This document shows, in pieces, positions 1 to 9,177 of a DNA stretch of 64,000 nt. The position numbers and the translations under genes were made by a program. The stretch spans positions 1-64,000 of the forward strand of contig NZ_FNYA01000003.1 of NCBI RefSeq assembly GCF_900108955.1. Direction: 5' to 3'. Numbering within the stretch: position 1 is the stretch's first letter; each line of letters opens with the position of its first letter. This DNA is from Flavobacterium terrigena. Lineage in GTDB: Bacteria; Bacteroidota; Bacteroidia; Flavobacteriales; Flavobacteriaceae. Below the pieces are notes generated by a model. The model made no database searches, was not told where the DNA came from, and saw only the letters and a program-made list of their open reading frames with translations.

Positions 1-1790
1 GGTTGCGTTTCTCCCATTCCGCTTCCTGTAATTCTGTTTTTAGCAATTCCTTTTGAAATGATGTATTGAACCGTAGATTTTGCTCTTCTGTCCGATAATC
101 TTAAGTTATAGTTATCTGATCCACGACTATCCGTATGCGATTTCGCATCGATAACCATGTTTGGATGTTCGTTCATTACTCTTACCAATTTATCTAACTC
201 TTCTGCACCTTGAGCCGTGATGTTAGATTTGTCGTATTCAAAGTAAATAGCTTGTAAAATAACTTCTCTTTCTGTAATGATTGGTTTGATTGGTGTTAAA
301 CTAACCACAATCGTTTTTGGTCCGTTTTGAGATTTCTCCATTGAAGCCGTTCCGTTTTCATATCCAGATCTTGAAGCATTGAAATTATAAACTTGCTCAC
401 AATCCATACCGAACTTCGTTTCTCCCATTTCGTTTGAAACTTGGTTTCCTTTTTCGATTCCTTTGTTGTTTACTAAAGTAACACTTGCTCCAGAAAGTAA
501 TTTTCCTGATTCAGCATCTTTTACAACAACTGTTCCATCTACTCCACAAACCGCGTTAGCTTGGAAAATATCATCATTTCCATCTCTGTTACTTGAGAAG
601 TAACCTACATTCTTTTGTAAGTTATATGAAAACGCGAAATCATCTTTTTGTGAGTTAACTGGCGCACCAAGATTGCTCGCTTTTTCGTTTGTATTGGTGT
701 TGTATTTGAACGTATCGTATCCACCAAAACCTTGTCTTCCGTTTGATGAGAAGAATAAAATGTTATCATCTTGGATCGATGGAAAACTCTCGTTTGCTTC
801 TGTGTTTACATTTGCTCCTAAGTTTTCTGGTGTTCCATATGTATCACCATCCACGCTTACTTTCCAAATATCTTCTCCTCCTAATCCACCTGGCATATCA
901 GAAGAAAAATATAATGTTTTTCCGTCTTTGCTGATACTTGGGTTTCTTACTGAATACTCTTTGCTGTTAAATGGTAATGGTTTTGAATTCCCCCATTTAT
1001 CTCCTTCTGCTTTTGTTGCTTTATACAAATAAATTTGACCGAATTTTAACTTTTTTGCTTTGTCCTTTTGGAATTCACTTTCGTTAAAACTTTCGCTTCC
1101 GTAGTACATTGCTGTTCCATCTGAGGTGATAGCTGCTGGTCCGTCATGCCATTTTGTATTTAGTTCTGTAACTTCTGTAGCTTGACTTAATGTTCCGTCT
1201 GCGTTTCTTGTTGCTTTGTATAAATCTAAATACGGTTGGTCGTCCATACCACTTTCTCTTCTTGCTGTGTTTCTAGCACTGGCAAAAAACACTTCGTTAT
1301 TATTCGTTAAAACCGCTCCAAAATCAGCTTTATCACTACTTACATCTGATTTCACAGCCTCGTATTGCTTACTCTGATTTTTTAATTGTGCTAAATAGTT
1401 CGGATTGTTTTTAAACGCTTTCGCTCTAGCATCGTTTGGTTGCATTTTTGCAAATTGCTCCATTTGTGCATCGGCTGCTTTAGTGTTCCCTTCTGCTTTT
1501 AGCATTTGAGCATATCTAAAGTGTGTTTCTGCATCTTGTTGTGTTTCTACAGCTTTTGCATACCACGTTACCGCTTCTTTTGTATTAAAAACATTGAAGT
1601 AACTATCTCCTAATTGTTTGTATATGTATCCATCGGCTTTGCCTTTCTCAACTAATTTCGAATAAGCCTTAGCTGCATCTACATACTCCAATCTGTCGTA
1701 TAATTTGTCCGCTTCTTTAGTGTCTTTATTTTGTGCCATCAATCCTGTTGAAAGAAATAACGCACCTGCTAGTATATATATATTTTTCAT
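1..1790 (-). CDS. OmpA-family protein, PorE-like (C-terminus cut by window edge)
   Basis: The frame is open from an ATG at 1790 to the window edge, giving about 596 residues. It starts with a signal peptide ending near LMAQ (about residues 1-20). A TPR-like helical stretch follows (about 25-140), then repeated PD40/WD40-like propeller blades with motifs such as PSISKDGKTLYFSSD and GYFSSNRDGNDDIF (about 150-400), then a carboxypeptidase-regulatory-like segment. An OmpA C-terminal domain begins near residue 510 with IYFEYDKSNI and contains SHTDSRGS and LSDRRA, the usual peptidoglycan-binding residues. TPR, propeller, regulatory domain and OmpA in this order is the architecture of PorE, a T9SS-associated periplasmic protein. 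It lies 24 bases after the PorP/SprF gene, consistent with one transcript. The last OmpA strand falls outside the window. It may be one of several PorE paralogues rather than PorE itself. Confidence 0.88.
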   Translation of the reverse strand, partial: MKNIYILAGALFLSTGLMAQNKDTKEADKLYDRLEYVDAAKAYSKLVEKGKADGYIYKQLGDSYFNVFNTKEAVTWYAKAVETQQDAETHFRYAQMLKAEGNTKAADAQMEQFAKMQPNDARAKAFKNNPNYLAQLKNQSKQYEAVKSDVSSDKADFGAVLTNNNEVFFASARNTARRESGMDDQPYLDLYKATRNADGTLSQATEVTELNTKWHDGPAAITSDGTAMYYGSESFNESEFQKDKAKKLKFGQIYLYKATKAEGDKWGNSKPLPFNSKEYSVRNPSISKDGKTLYFSSDMPGGLGGEDIWKVSVDGDTYGTPENLGANVNTEANESFPSIQDDNILFFSSNGRQGFGGYDTFKYNTNTNEKASNLGAPVNSQKDDFAFSYNLQKNVGYFSSNRDGNDDIFQANAVCGVDGTVVVKDAESGKLLSGASVTLVNNKGIEKGNQVSNEMGETKFGMDCEQVYNFNASRSGYENGTASMEKSQNGPKTIVVSLTPIKPIITEREVILQAIYFEYDKSNITAQGAEELDKLVRVMNEHPNMVIDAKSHTDSRGSDNYNLRLSDRRAKSTVQYIISKGIAKNRITGSGMGETQ

Positions 1791-1814
1791 ATGTATTTTT
1801 CTTGGTTGGATAGA

Positions 1815-2735
1815 TTAAAAATAACGTGGTGAACGTGATACTTTTTTACTAAAGTTAACATCAAACAACAAGATTACCTCGTGAGATGATGGTGTAGTTA
1901 CTTTTAAATCTGAAACGATATGATCGTATGCGTAACCAATTTTTAATGATGGTGTGATGGCATAATTTACCATAGCTCCAAAACTGTCATCTAACCTATA
2001 AGTTGCGCCAATTTCGAATTTATCATAAAACATAAAGTTTGTTGAAACATCCCAAGAAGCTGGCGCTTCAAACGATGATTTTGCCATAAAAAATGGTTTG
2101 AATTTTATGTTCTGACTGATGTCAAACACATAACCTCCTGTGAAAAAGTAGTGGCTAGTTTCATTACCGTATGATCTACCTTTATAATCTAAATGGCTAG
2201 CTTTTAACATATTAGGAACTGATAATCCAAAATAGTATTTATTAGTATAATAAAAAGCTCCTGAACCAAAATTAAAATAACTATTGCTAATATTTGATAA
2301 AAAAGCATCATCCCCAGGATCTGGTAATGTACTTGCAATTTTTGTTTGAAAATCAACATTATGCAAAGTTAATCCGGCTTTTATCCCTAAGGCTAACTTG
2401 TGCTCGCCTCCTAATTTTAAAGTGTAAGAGAAATCACCGTAAATATTGTTTTCTTCAACTGGTCCAATCTTATCTGAAATTACAGACAATCCTAAACCTA
2501 CATTCTTTCCTACTGGACTATGTCCGAAAAAAGTACTTGTTGTGGGTGCATCCTCTAATTCTATCCATTGTTTTCTGTGTAAAAGCCCTAATGATAAGCT
2601 TTCTTTACTACCAGCATATGCAGGATTCATTACACTCATATTATACATGTATTGTGTATAATGTGGATCTTGCTGCGCAGATACTTCTGAAAAGAATCCA
2701 ATGCTCAACAATAAACCTAAATATATTTTTCTCAT
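1815..2735 (-). CDS. PorP/SprF family type IX secretion outer-membrane protein
   Basis: This is a 306-residue protein with a signal peptide cleaved near VSAQ. The mature N-terminus carries the family signature QQDPHYTQYMYN followed by MNPAYAGS. The remainder is alternating amphipathic strands typical of a 14-stranded PorP/SprF outer-membrane barrel, ending in an aromatic residue. SprF is needed to export or attach the SprB adhesin in F. johnsoniae, and family members next to a type B cargo gene are thought to be dedicated to that cargo. Here it sits between the giant type B protein upstream and the PorE-like gene downstream. A hairpin precedes it at 2757-2787. Family assignment is secure; the cargo pairing is inferred from position. 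Confidence 0.93.
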   Translation of the reverse strand: MRKIYLGLLLSIGFFSEVSAQQDPHYTQYMYNMSVMNPAYAGSKESLSLGLLHRKQWIELEDAPTTSTFFGHSPVGKNVGLGLSVISDKIGPVEENNIYGDFSYTLKLGGEHKLALGIKAGLTLHNVDFQTKIASTLPDPGDDAFLSNISNSYFNFGSGAFYYTNKYYFGLSVPNMLKASHLDYKGRSYGNETSHYFFTGGYVFDISQNIKFKPFFMAKSSFEAPASWDVSTNFMFYDKFEIGATYRLDDSFGAMVNYAITPSLKIGYAYDHIVSDLKVTTPSSHEVILLFDVNFSKKVSRSPRYF

Positions 2736-2756
2736 ATTGATGTTGTTTAATAAAAA

Positions 2757-2787
2757 CTACTCTTTTACCGCCTTGATAAAAGAGTAG
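2757..2787 (-). terminator. Hairpin between the giant T9SS cargo gene and porP/sprF
   Basis: A perfect 11-bp inverted repeat (2757-2767 with 2777-2787, 9-base loop) is followed on the minus strand by a short T run. It lies between two genes that should be co-transcribed, so it probably acts as a partial terminator or 3'-end stabiliser that sets the cargo-to-barrel ratio. Partial termination is inferred. Confidence 0.6.
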
Positions 2788-2801
2788 AATTATTCTCTTT
2801 C

Positions 2802-5800
2802 TTATTTTTGCTCTCTATTAATGTAAATCCAACCCGTTCTCATATCTCCAGATGCTAACTCAATAACATAGTAGTATGTTCCGTCTGGCATCTCGCCTCC
2901 GCCCATAAACTGACCATGCCAATCGTTATTGTAATTCGTTTTACTATAAACTTCCTTACCATATCTGTTGAAAATCTCAACCTTATTAGCAACTAACTCT
3001 AAATAATCATTAGAACCATCACCATTTGGTGAAATACCTTTTTGGATGTCGCAAGTAACATTGTTAAATAACTTAGATACTTGTGTTGAACAAACAAAAC
3101 CAGATAAATTAGTAATCGTACAAGAATAAGTATCAGGACTACTTATTGCAAGTGTGCTTGAATTTGTTCCAACCACTATGTTTGAACTATTCATCCATAC
3201 GAAGCTATAGTTTTGAGGATTACTAATACTAACAGATAAAACATATTCATTTCCTTCACATTGTCCTGTTATATCAAAATCAGGAGAATTAACAATTGTT
3301 ACATCGAAATCACTTTGATCTGTACAGTTTGGTGTAGTAGCAGTTTGAGCAAAGATATAAATAGTTTGAGAACTTGTAATAACATCACCAGCATTCAATT
3401 GAGTTCCTAATCCATTTGCAGCAGTATGATATGAATTTCCAGGACTTAATGCTGGTAATACATATTGATCACAATAATTTACATCTGATAAAACATCAGC
3501 AACAGGCATTGCGATAGAATTTACCACACAAGTTTGAGTACTAAAACAAGTTTGCGCAGTAGTTACAGTAACACCATAAGTACCCGATTGATTAACAACA
3601 ATTGAAGAAGTAATATCTGGTAATGGGTTGTTATTAAATGTCCATGCATAAGTCACATCACTTAAATTAAAGTTAATAGGATTAACAGAAATTGTATTTG
3701 ATGCTCCTGCACAAAATGTTAAATTAGCAGGAATAGTAAATTGTGGCAGTGGATTAATTGTAATAACTACAGTTCCAGTTAAAGCTTGTGTACAATTTCC
3801 TAAAATTACATTAACTAAAGAATATGTTTTAGTTCCACCAGTATGGTTAAATGTTGCATTACCAGTAGTGGCATCTAAAAATATAGTTTGATTTGAAGTC
3901 CCATCATTATAAGTTACAGTAGCACCAGGAGTACCAGAGAATGTAACCGCAATAGTACCAGAACTACCTTCACAAACAGTAACGTCACTACTTGTAAATG
4001 CCGCAGTTATTGGAGCATTTATGTTTATAGTAAATGAATCATTTGCAGAACATGCTCCAGAACCAATTGCATAATCAATTGTATATGATCCTGGGGTAAC
4101 TTGGTCAGTCCAAGTTATTGTTCCATTACTATCAATTGAAATATTTAGTGGATTTCCAGCTATTGAAAAACTTCCACCAGCAGCACCAGTTAGTGTAACG
4201 TTTGCAACTCCATCATTAAAACAGTAAGGAGCACTATTGTAAGTAATATCAACTGTAGGAGGTGAAACAACTTCAATTTCGAAATTTTTAATTCCAGCAC
4301 AAAACGTAATTGTGTTATAAATTCTCACCCAAATAGTTTGTGGGTTAGTTACATTAGTATATGTACTTGGGTTTGGAATTACGTTTGTTCCAGCAGCAGC
4401 ATCTGCTTCAGTTAAATAATAAGTAACTTGATAATCTGACGGTGTAGTAAAATTAGCCGTAACAACAGCAGTATTTTGGGTTAAATCAAATACTGGGTTT
4501 GCCGTACAAATTGTCATGTCATTTGGTTCTGGTGTTAAAAGACCTAAATCTGGGTAAAATTCTACCACGATTGTATCCTCACCTACACAAGATGACCCTA
4601 CGTATTGCGCTACTAATTTGTATTCTCCTGGTAACGTAACATTTAATGTTGGCCCTGTTTGACCAGTAAGTTCAACAAATGTTGAAGTAGAAGGAGCCAT
4701 GTAATACCATGTAAATCCATATGGTGGTGCTGTTAATCCACTATTAATAGTATAAGATTGACCAGCACATAAAGCACTGTTTCCATTAACTGTTAAATCA
4801 GTTCCTAAATCAACACTTCCAATATCAAATTTACTTAAGAAAACCGCACTATCAAATAATCCATCATTTCTATCACCTACAACGAATTTCATATGATAAG
4901 TTTGACCTGGTATAACCGTTCCTGTCGCAGACATTGGTATTGTATAACCTTTAAAGTTAGTTGGGTCAATTACATCTGGTAAACCATCTTGTGGGTTTCC
5001 ATCACCATAAAACTTATCAAAATAAGTAGGATTAGCAGAACCACAACCTGAGTTATAATCCGTATTTCTAATTGTTGTTACTGCCACTGGAACTGGTGGA
5101 GTTGTACCAGGAATAACAGCTAAATTAGTAGTTGTACCTGTTGTTGTATTTGTCAAGAAGAACGCAAAAGCATCAGAAAATGAACATTGGTAAGTTCCGT
5201 ATTCATCAGAAGCAAAGATGAAATCAAATTTTATTTGATCAGCAATTGGCACAAAATCAAATTCTAAAATTGAAGAGTTGTTATAACTATTTAACCCTGG
5301 ATCTATTCCTAAAGATTGCATATAAGAAAGTAACTGAGCGTCACCTGGCCATCCAGCAGGAGCATCATTATTTCCATCATTTGGTCCATCACATTTATTT
5401 GCTTCACGTGTTGCTAAAATAATACCCTCATCTAATCCGAATGATGAACCATTTTTATTAAAATATCCAATACCATTTTGTTGACCAAAATTTGAACCTG
5501 TAGAAGACGTAATGTTTGAAACAATTCCACATGGTGAAGTAACCAAGACATCCGTTACAAGCTGTGCCACTGTATATGTTGTAGGCGCGGCGACAGTTGA
5601 TGAATTTTCTGCAAAAATTGGAGGTCCCACTCTATTAATACAAACATTGAAATTAACAACTTGATTTGGAGCTGTTGGTTCAGACCAAACTCTTATATAA
5701 TAGGTTTGACCGATAACAAATGCATTGTTATAACTAAAATTATTTGTATCACAGTAGAATAATGTCAATGCACCACAAGAACCAGAATAAACAGCATGAC

Positions 5801-8800
5801 TTAAATCTGTAGTTGTACCTACAATATCATTAAAGTTTATGATATGTGTTGCCGAAGTAGCTGTAAATGAGAACCAAGTATCATCATCAGTAGTACCTCC
5901 ACATGTTGAAGTAGGTAAACCCGAATTTGTAGCTCCTGTAATTGTTCCAGCTGTAGCAACTGTACAAGCCATATCAGCATTTACTGGCACAGTTAATGGT
6001 GTAGCACAATTATCATTTGTTGGTCTAGTATAAAAATTGGCTCCATTTGACCAAAAACTTGCATCTGTTGGAGAACAAATTGCTCTAACAAAGAAAGTAT
6101 ATGCAGTACCTGGTGTTAATGGTGTCCAAGTAAAAGGATTCGTACTAACTAAAGTTCCTGGAGTTCCTGGAGCTGGTACAGGTGAACCTAATGGTAATAC
6201 CAATATTTCCCATTGTGTTGCAGTTCCTGCTTCAGTCCAGTTTAATTGAACTGATGTAGTAGTAATATTTGTTACTGTTAAAGTAGTTGGTTTTGGACAT
6301 GTGATTGGTGGTGTACAATAAATTGTAGCATCCCATCCAGGACTAACTATCGTAGCATTTGACGTAAATGTAAATGTTAAACACCCACTAGCATTAGTTG
6401 CCGTAAATGAAGGTGGTAAAGTAGTTCCTGTATAAGTACCAAGAACTGGTGAAGTTGGTAAATTACCATTTCTGATCACTAAAACATCTCCAGCAGCTAC
6501 ATTAAACTGATTGAAAATTACTGTTACAACATCTCCTGCATTATCAGGACAAACTGTTGTAGTAACGTTGTTCTGATTGTTTGTATAATCTCCTGCTGCT
6601 CCTCCATTGTCATAAAAATGATCTCCTGCACAAAAGTGTGGAGTTGTACAGAAAGTAGCAACTGTAGACCAGAAACTAACTTCTGTTGGAGAACATACTG
6701 CTCTTACATAAACATCATAACATGTTACAGAAGTTAATCCTGTAATTATAAATGGATTTGTTCCGGCTGGTACACCCACAGAACCTGCAGTTGGTGCTGG
6801 TGAACCTGTTGGTAAAACTATAACTTCCCATTGCGTTTCTGTGGCACCATTTGCCCAGTTAACTTGGGCGTTATTATAATTAATATTAGTAATTGTCGGA
6901 TTCAATGGTTTCGGACAAGGAACTAAATTTAATTTTATATTATCAATTGCAGCTGGAGGTTGATTTCCAAGTGTATTATTATTTCTCCATTCAAAAACTA
7001 CACGCATCGTACTGCCAGCATAAGGAACAGCATTAAGTGTATAGTTTTGTGTTGTAAAAGTTGAAGATGAAGCAAAATCATTACCAACCTTGATTTTATT
7101 TGGAGTTGCTGGAGCTGTTGTAATTTGAGTTCCGGCAGTAATCACTGTAGAAGTTGGAACAGTCCAAACTCTAAAATAATCTGCACCAGTTTCTCCATTT
7201 GAACGCCAATCAAAAGTAAAATCTAATTGAGTAGCTCCGGCAGGAATTATAAAATCTTTATAAGCATGAGCTGTAGATGTTGCGGTAATATTATAAGTGT
7301 TTGTTGTTCCATTGGTATCAGTAACATATAGTGAATGTGTTCCTCCATTATTAATACCAGTACCTACGGCCCATTTATTTGATTGAGTTCCGTTGTTTAA
7401 TGTCCAACCTGTTAATGTTTCAAGGCCATCTGTAAAGTTTAAAGCAGTAGCAACTTGAGGTAAAACAAAAGTAAATGGTCCAGCCCATGGGCTAAAATTA
7501 CCATCATTACAATCTGCTCTTACATAGTATTGATAAACAACACCTGGTACTAAACTTGTAGCTAAATATGGATTAGCAGCAGGTACTCCAGGTCCAGTTG
7601 GTACACCATAAGGCGCAGGTGCTAATGCTACTTGCCATGCTATAGTCCCTGGGTTATTTGCCCATGACAAATCTGCAGAGGTAGTAGTAATATTTGTAGC
7701 CGTTAAAGCAGTTGGTTGGTTACAAAAAACGCGTTCGATATTTAAAGTATATCCAACCGTTTGATTTGCCGAACTTGAAGATATAATGATATAATATGTA
7801 GTATTCGCTACTACTGGAAATGGAAGAATAGTTCTAGGATTAGAATTATTATTTGCAACTCCAGCTAAACAAGTTGCACCAGGAGATCCTGGACACGCAC
7901 TGTAAACATGTATACTTGAACTGGTATTAGTTGGTGATAATGTTATAGCAATATTCCCTGTAAATGTTGGAGTAAATGAATAAAAAACATCATTTCCTTG
8001 CATGAAATTAAGTGCCGATCCACTACAAGTTAGTGGTTGCTGAATATCATTAGAATCGATATAATTCGCCGTGTTATCATTTGTTGCATAAGGTAATAAT
8101 CCAGGAACAAATGTAGCTGGGTCTAGTGGATCTGTAAGACCTCCAACTATAATTGGACCCGCACAAGTATCTCCAAAAGATGCTGTTTGAAAACTTCTTG
8201 GTCCGAACCAATCACTTGGATAATTATTTAAAGCGCCTGTACAAACTGAACGAACTTGAAATTTATATAATGTATTTGGTAATAAACCCGTAGCTAAAAA
8301 GTTAACGTTAGTATTTGCTATTGGTTGATTCGGAATATTATCAAATGTATCTGCAAAAGGAACGATTTCAACTTCCCATTGTGTAATTCCAGGAGGTGTA
8401 CCCCAACTTAAATTTGCTGTTGAAGTAGATTCATTCGCTGTAGTTAATGGCCCAATTGGAGCATTACATTTTTGTACAATGTTCATATTATCAATTAACC
8501 ACCTGTCACCATTGTCATTTGTCATAACAAATGCAATATAAATTTGTTGTCCTGCATAAGCTACTAAGTCAACAACTTTTTCCTCATAAACATTGGCAGT
8601 TGAAGTTAACGAAGATTCGTCCCAAGAAATAACATTGGTAAAACTTGTAGGGTTAGTTTGAGAAGTAGTTGATACTTTTATATCAAATAAACTTAATTGA
8701 TTTCCACTTTGGACCGTTTTTGTAAAAAAACGTAATTGTCCATTTGCAGGAACAGTAATTAGGTTAGTAACCAACCAGTCAATAGCAAATGTCCCATCAG

Positions 8801-9017
8801 TAACATTTTCTCTATTAAGATATGCCGATTTACCAACACCACCATAAGTTAATGTTGCTACACTTGTTTCTGCCCAACTTGGACCGGTAGGTGATCCTGC
8901 ACCTGTTTCAAAAAATGTCCATCCAGTTGGCGGGAATGTTCCTCCTTCAAAATTTTCTTGACCGAAAACATTCAAACCAGCGAACATAAACAATAATAAT
9001 AGTAGTACTTTTTTCAT
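2802..9017 (-). CDS. Giant multidomain T9SS type B cargo protein (choice-of-anchor J and L, Fn3, CUB-like, CHU_C)
   Basis: This 2071-residue secreted protein has a signal peptide ending near NVFGQ. Residues about 22-182 form a choice-of-anchor J-like domain (FEGGTFPPTGW start), and a second similar domain lies at about 526-697. Four fibronectin III-like units fall at about 184-275, 433-515, 700-790 and 907-1000; each has a TQWE- or AWQV-type strand and an ending such as YDVYVRAVCSP. A CUB-like domain sits at about 797-900 and a choice-of-anchor L domain at about 1140-1390 (GLDEGIILATREA, then a FAFF strand). Ig/PKD-like modules follow. The last ~83 residues begin KGISPNGDGSNDYLEL and end WIYINREQK, the gliding-associated C-terminal domain (CHU_C, T9SS type B signal). 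It is followed by PorP/SprF and PorE-like genes. The role is probably surface adhesion or matrix binding; no catalytic domain is visible. Confidence 0.92.
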   Translation of the reverse strand: MKKVLLLLLFMFAGLNVFGQENFEGGTFPPTGWTFFETGAGSPTGPSWAETSVATLTYGGVGKSAYLNRENVTDGTFAIDWLVTNLITVPANGQLRFFTKTVQSGNQLSLFDIKVSTTSQTNPTSFTNVISWDESSLTSTANVYEEKVVDLVAYAGQQIYIAFVMTNDNGDRWLIDNMNIVQKCNAPIGPLTTANESTSTANLSWGTPPGITQWEVEIVPFADTFDNIPNQPIANTNVNFLATGLLPNTLYKFQVRSVCTGALNNYPSDWFGPRSFQTASFGDTCAGPIIVGGLTDPLDPATFVPGLLPYATNDNTANYIDSNDIQQPLTCSGSALNFMQGNDVFYSFTPTFTGNIAITLSPTNTSSSIHVYSACPGSPGATCLAGVANNNSNPRTILPFPVVANTTYYIIISSSSANQTVGYTLNIERVFCNQPTALTATNITTTSADLSWANNPGTIAWQVALAPAPYGVPTGPGVPAANPYLATSLVPGVVYQYYVRADCNDGNFSPWAGPFTFVLPQVATALNFTDGLETLTGWTLNNGTQSNKWAVGTGINNGGTHSLYVTDTNGTTNTYNITATSTAHAYKDFIIPAGATQLDFTFDWRSNGETGADYFRVWTVPTSTVITAGTQITTAPATPNKIKVGNDFASSSTFTTQNYTLNAVPYAGSTMRVVFEWRNNNTLGNQPPAAIDNIKLNLVPCPKPLNPTITNINYNNAQVNWANGATETQWEVIVLPTGSPAPTAGSVGVPAGTNPFIITGLTSVTCYDVYVRAVCSPTEVSFWSTVATFCTTPHFCAGDHFYDNGGAAGDYTNNQNNVTTTVCPDNAGDVVTVIFNQFNVAAGDVLVIRNGNLPTSPVLGTYTGTTLPPSFTATNASGCLTFTFTSNATIVSPGWDATIYCTPPITCPKPTTLTVTNITTTSVQLNWTEAGTATQWEILVLPLGSPVPAPGTPGTLVSTNPFTWTPLTPGTAYTFFVRAICSPTDASFWSNGANFYTRPTNDNCATPLTVPVNADMACTVATAGTITGATNSGLPTSTCGGTTDDDTWFSFTATSATHIINFNDIVGTTTDLSHAVYSGSCGALTLFYCDTNNFSYNNAFVIGQTYYIRVWSEPTAPNQVVNFNVCINRVGPPIFAENSSTVAAPTTYTVAQLVTDVLVTSPCGIVSNITSSTGSNFGQQNGIGYFNKNGSSFGLDEGIILATREANKCDGPNDGNNDAPAGWPGDAQLLSYMQSLGIDPGLNSYNNSSILEFDFVPIADQIKFDFIFASDEYGTYQCSFSDAFAFFLTNTTTGTTTNLAVIPGTTPPVPVAVTTIRNTDYNSGCGSANPTYFDKFYGDGNPQDGLPDVIDPTNFKGYTIPMSATGTVIPGQTYHMKFVVGDRNDGLFDSAVFLSKFDIGSVDLGTDLTVNGNSALCAGQSYTINSGLTAPPYGFTWYYMAPSTSTFVELTGQTGPTLNVTLPGEYKLVAQYVGSSCVGEDTIVVEFYPDLGLLTPEPNDMTICTANPVFDLTQNTAVVTANFTTPSDYQVTYYLTEADAAAGTNVIPNPSTYTNVTNPQTIWVRIYNTITFCAGIKNFEIEVVSPPTVDITYNSAPYCFNDGVANVTLTGAAGGSFSIAGNPLNISIDSNGTITWTDQVTPGSYTIDYAIGSGACSANDSFTININAPITAAFTSSDVTVCEGSSGTIAVTFSGTPGATVTYNDGTSNQTIFLDATTGNATFNHTGGTKTYSLVNVILGNCTQALTGTVVITINPLPQFTIPANLTFCAGASNTISVNPINFNLSDVTYAWTFNNNPLPDITSSIVVNQSGTYGVTVTTAQTCFSTQTCVVNSIAMPVADVLSDVNYCDQYVLPALSPGNSYHTAANGLGTQLNAGDVITSSQTIYIFAQTATTPNCTDQSDFDVTIVNSPDFDITGQCEGNEYVLSVSISNPQNYSFVWMNSSNIVVGTNSSTLAISSPDTYSCTITNLSGFVCSTQVSKLFNNVTCDIQKGISPNGDGSNDYLELVANKVEIFNRYGKEVYSKTNYNNDWHGQFMGGGEMPDGTYYYVIELASGDMRTGWIYINREQK

Positions 9018-9053
9018 TATATTTGTGTTTGTTTAAGTTTATATATTCATTAA

Positions 9054-9061
9054 CAAATGTA
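9054..9061 (-). promoter_or_regulatory. Candidate -7 box for the T9SS type B module
   Basis: The minus strand reads TACATTTG, matching the Bacteroidota -7 consensus TAnnTTTG, 36 bases upstream of the ATG at 9017. No clear -33 TTG is visible, so this rests on the -7 match and its position. Confidence 0.4.
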
Positions 9062-9125
9062 ATGAGTATATGTCCCTAAGCTAAATTAATCGATAAAATA
9101 CAGTAAAAATCGATAAAAAACAGCA

Positions 9126-9158
9126 TTGTTATTTATTGAAAATTATCGACTATTTTTG
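9126..9158 (+). promoter_or_regulatory. Promoter of hflX
   Basis: A TTG at 9126-9128 and TATTTTTG at 9151-9158 are separated by 22 bases, matching the Bacteroidota -33/-7 pattern. Transcription would start near 9165, leaving a leader of little more than ten bases before the ATG at 9178. Confidence 0.5.
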
Positions 9159-9177
9159 TTAATATTTTATATTTTCT

